From PLanc-01 sp034678485 (lineage in GTDB: Bacteria > Planctomycetota > Phycisphaerae > Sedimentisphaerales > Anaerobacaceae), in the NCBI GenBank assembly GCA_034678485.1, contig JAXDBU010000014.1:1-64000 (forward strand): 64,000 bases of DNA, written 5' to 3'. Below the pieces are notes generated by a model. That model was given only the letters and a program-made list of their open reading frames with translations. It was not told where the DNA came from and did no database searches. Below are positions 62,129-64,000 of this stretch, piece after piece; position 1 is the first letter of the stretch, and each line of letters starts with the position of its first letter. Position numbers and translations under genes: made by a program.

Positions 62129-64000
62129 ATGATGACCATGGATCAGACAACCCAGTCCGCTGTGGACAGACAAGTGAATGAGATCGAGCTGATAGAACGG
62201 GCTCAGCGGGGAGATCGGCAGAGCCTCAACAGTCTTGCTCGGATCGCCAGGGAGCGGCTAAGGACTTACGTCTACCGCCTTACCCAGAAGGATGATCTGA
62301 CGCAGGAAATCGTTCAGGAGAGCTTGTTAGAGATGTGCAAGATAATTGGCAAGCTGCAGAAGACCGACCGGTTTTGGCCGTGGCTGTACGGAATCGCCAC
62401 CAATAAGCTGCACCGGCACTATCGAACCGAGAAGGCAATGAGGCACGCAGCGGCTTCGGAGGAGAGGCGTCGGCAGACCATGCAGGAACGTGAGGAAGGA
62501 TTCGAGGGCCTGGTCGGCGACGAGCTCAAGAACATCGTTGCCGGCGCCATGCAGAAGCTGCGGACCCGTCACAAGGCGGTGCTCGTGATGAGGTGCTACG
62601 ACAACATGGCCTACAGCGAGATTGCCGAATCCATGGGTAGCAGCGAGTTCAGCACGCGGATGCTCTTCGTCCGGGCCAAGAAAGCGCTCCAGAAGGAACT
62701 CCTGAGGCATGGATTCAGCAAGGGATCGCTCCTGGCGGCTCTGATTGTGTTCGGCAAGATGACGGCCCCGAGCAAAGTGGCGGCGGCCCAGCTCACCGTC
62801 CCGGCGGCGGCCTTGAAGGCCGGACTGACCGCTGGCGTAGCGAGTTTGGCTGCCGGCACCACGGGGATTGTGACCGTCGCTGCGGTTGGCGCCCTGACCG
62901 TCGCAACCGTGGTGACCACGTCCGGGCCGACGCAACCGGTCGATCCGGGCGTCGCTCTGCGCGGTTCGGGCGAACGGGTCGTCAGTCCTTATGCGACATC
63001 CACGAGTGCTCACGAGCAGTACTGGTACTATTTTCCTGAGGGCCCGGAAGGCCCGATGATGCTGCGAGCCCAGTCGGAGAACGCGACGTCGCGAGTGCTC
63101 CAGAACGATGAAGCGAATTACAGTTACCGCGACGGAACGGTCTATATCAACAATCACCATATGCTGCTCGACGATTTGAGCGTGTTCAAGCTCCCGACCG
63201 ATAGCCCGGAACTCAGAGGTTATCTGGCGCAAGTCGAAGGAGTGCGCAACGACATCCAGCCTGTCTCCGCCAAGAAGGGCCGCGGGCTGCTCACCGTGGT
63301 CGAGCGAAAGACCGAGGAGGCTGTCACCGATGCCCCTTGGACGATCTCCAGCTCCAATGTCCTCGACGCGGACTACTTCCGAAGTGACTGGCCGACCGAC
63401 GCGAGGATCGTGGACAATCGCGACGCGATGCATCAGCGAGGCTGGACGTACTTCCGCATCCGAGGCACGGTCGCCGGACGGAAGGTCACCGGCGCCGGCA
63501 TGATGCCGTTCGTCTACGCGACCAGCAAACAGCATCGCCCCTGGCTGCGTTTGACCGTCGGCGATCTGGTCCTCGTCGATGGCGGCTCGATCGCCACGCT
63601 GCAAACCGCTCAGGGTCAGTTGCCGTTCAAATACCGTCAGGGGTGCTTCTTCAGCGGTTTGTCGCGCCCGTGGATGGGTCTACATGCCGTCGATACCGTC
63701 CGTCGGGATGCGGCTGAGCAAAGGGCGCGGTTCGAGACCCAACTGACAGCCAATGGGCGCGAGGCCCGGATTGCCGTGACCTCGGGCACGACGAAGCTCC
63801 TTTACACTATCGACATCGAGGCGGACCTCGTCCGCCGGATCGATTTCACCGTGGCGGACGTTCCGGCCGGCTCTCTCGAATTCGAGTACCTCCCGGACAC
63901 AAACGTCAGCAGCAGCGAGTTTACCGCTCCGGCGACCCGCAATCAGCGAGTGACACTCCAGAAGGATGGAAGCATTCTCTGGCTCGTCGCACTCGCGAAG
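62129..64000 (+). CDS. ECF sigma factor fused to membrane segment and large C-terminal domain (partial)
   Basis: The frame is open from 62129 to the window end (624 codons, no stop), so the protein is partial. Residues about 20-90 are sigma region 2 (LTQEIVQESLLEMCKIIGKL, FWPWLYGIATNKLHRHYRTE). Region 4 is at about 145-192 (VLVMRCYDNMAYSEIAESMG, then FVRAKKALQKELL). From about 200 the chain turns Ala/Val-rich with one membrane-like helix (TTGIVTVAAVGALTVATVVT, about 247-266). The last 350 residues are polar and beta-like (YWYYFPEGPEGPMMLRAQ, DGTVYINNHHMLLDDLS). This suggests a membrane-tethered transcription factor with a built-in extracytoplasmic sensor. Three in-frame ATGs (62129, 62132, 62138) are possible starts. 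Confidence 0.87.
   Translation, partial: MMTMDQTTQSAVDRQVNEIELIERAQRGDRQSLNSLARIARERLRTYVYRLTQKDDLTQEIVQESLLEMCKIIGKLQKTDRFWPWLYGIATNKLHRHYRTEKAMRHAAASEERRRQTMQEREEGFEGLVGDELKNIVAGAMQKLRTRHKAVLVMRCYDNMAYSEIAESMGSSEFSTRMLFVRAKKALQKELLRHGFSKGSLLAALIVFGKMTAPSKVAAAQLTVPAAALKAGLTAGVASLAAGTTGIVTVAAVGALTVATVVTTSGPTQPVDPGVALRGSGERVVSPYATSTSAHEQYWYYFPEGPEGPMMLRAQSENATSRVLQNDEANYSYRDGTVYINNHHMLLDDLSVFKLPTDSPELRGYLAQVEGVRNDIQPVSAKKGRGLLTVVERKTEEAVTDAPWTISSSNVLDADYFRSDWPTDARIVDNRDAMHQRGWTYFRIRGTVAGRKVTGAGMMPFVYATSKQHRPWLRLTVGDLVLVDGGSIATLQTAQGQLPFKYRQGCFFSGLSRPWMGLHAVDTVRRDAAEQRARFETQLTANGREARIAVTSGTTKLLYTIDIEADLVRRIDFTVADVPAGSLEFEYLPDTNVSSSEFTAPATRNQRVTLQKDGSILWLVALAK

Noticed and set aside
62327..63604. 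425-codon minus-strand reading frame
   Set aside because: It is antisense to the sigma-factor fusion, which has clear sigma motifs and no stop; the antisense product resembles nothing.
1..64000. CRISPR arrays, insertion sequences, prophage genes or rRNA
   Set aside because: No regularly spaced repeats, transposase or integrase motifs, or rRNA-like stretches were found on reading both strands.

Overview
The window reads as a chromosomal segment of a GC-rich planctomycete, probably of the Phycisphaerae type. That placement is inferred from gene content. The pointers are two ECF sigma factor / Hanks-type kinase gene sets, a pseudopilin with an FTLIELLVVVAVVSLL-type leader, two PEP-CTERM-like surface proteins ending in VPGA + hydrophobic helix + Arg cluster, a formylglycine sulfatase, LamG domains and large carbohydrate-active enzymes. 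No rRNA, CRISPR array, insertion sequence or phage gene was seen.

Layout. 1-2120: fliS, then a convergent Wzi-like outer-membrane protein. 2240-16319: an exopolysaccharide locus with SLBB/Wza-type export protein, Wzz-like co-polymerase, Wzx-like flippase, two FkbM methyltransferases, a GT2-GT4 fusion, a Wzy-like polymerase, a GT4 enzyme, a convergent C-type-lectin/PEP-CTERM gene and a priming sugar-phosphate transferase. 16419-23623 (minus): a short ORF, ECF sigma factor, conserved hypothetical, Ser/Thr kinase, pseudopilin and LamG protein, some with overlapping stop/start codons. 23758-29956 (plus): an unknown gene, then TssL/DotU-, TssM/IcmF- and TagF-like genes with no other type VI secretion parts, followed by tRNA-Ser(CGA). 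30317-33012: SSS sugar symporter and a duplicated rhamnose-mutarotase lipoprotein. 33385-36016: an XPB-like helicase and its DUF790/Bax1 nuclease partner. 36504-37211: a second PEP-CTERM-like protein. 37446-44392: xylulokinase, ECF sigma factor and a 1539-residue kinase-TPR-propeller-LamG protein. 44615-52408: a polysaccharide-degradation set (GH2-GtaA fusion, GH129/GH101-like hydrolase, sulfatase). 52678-57864: pstS-pstC-pstA-pstB-pstB-phoU behind a four-repeat Pho-box-like operator. 58008-61772: a Tat-exported sugar-isomerase-like protein and a CBS-GGDEF-HD-GYP protein. 62129-64000: an ECF sigma factor fused to a membrane segment and a large C-terminal domain that runs off the window.

The themes are envelope polysaccharide synthesis, polysaccharide breakdown with sugar uptake, phosphate scavenging, and signalling through ECF sigma factors, kinases and cyclic di-GMP. 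Short inverted repeats recur between genes, and at least one lies in frame inside a gene (DUF790/Bax1); a second, looser case is in pstS. The most unusual items are the sigma-factor/membrane fusion, the orphan TssL-TssM-TagF set, the winged-helix-like insert in the symporter, the two alternative ECF-kinase-LamG arrangements, and the Pho-box-like array.
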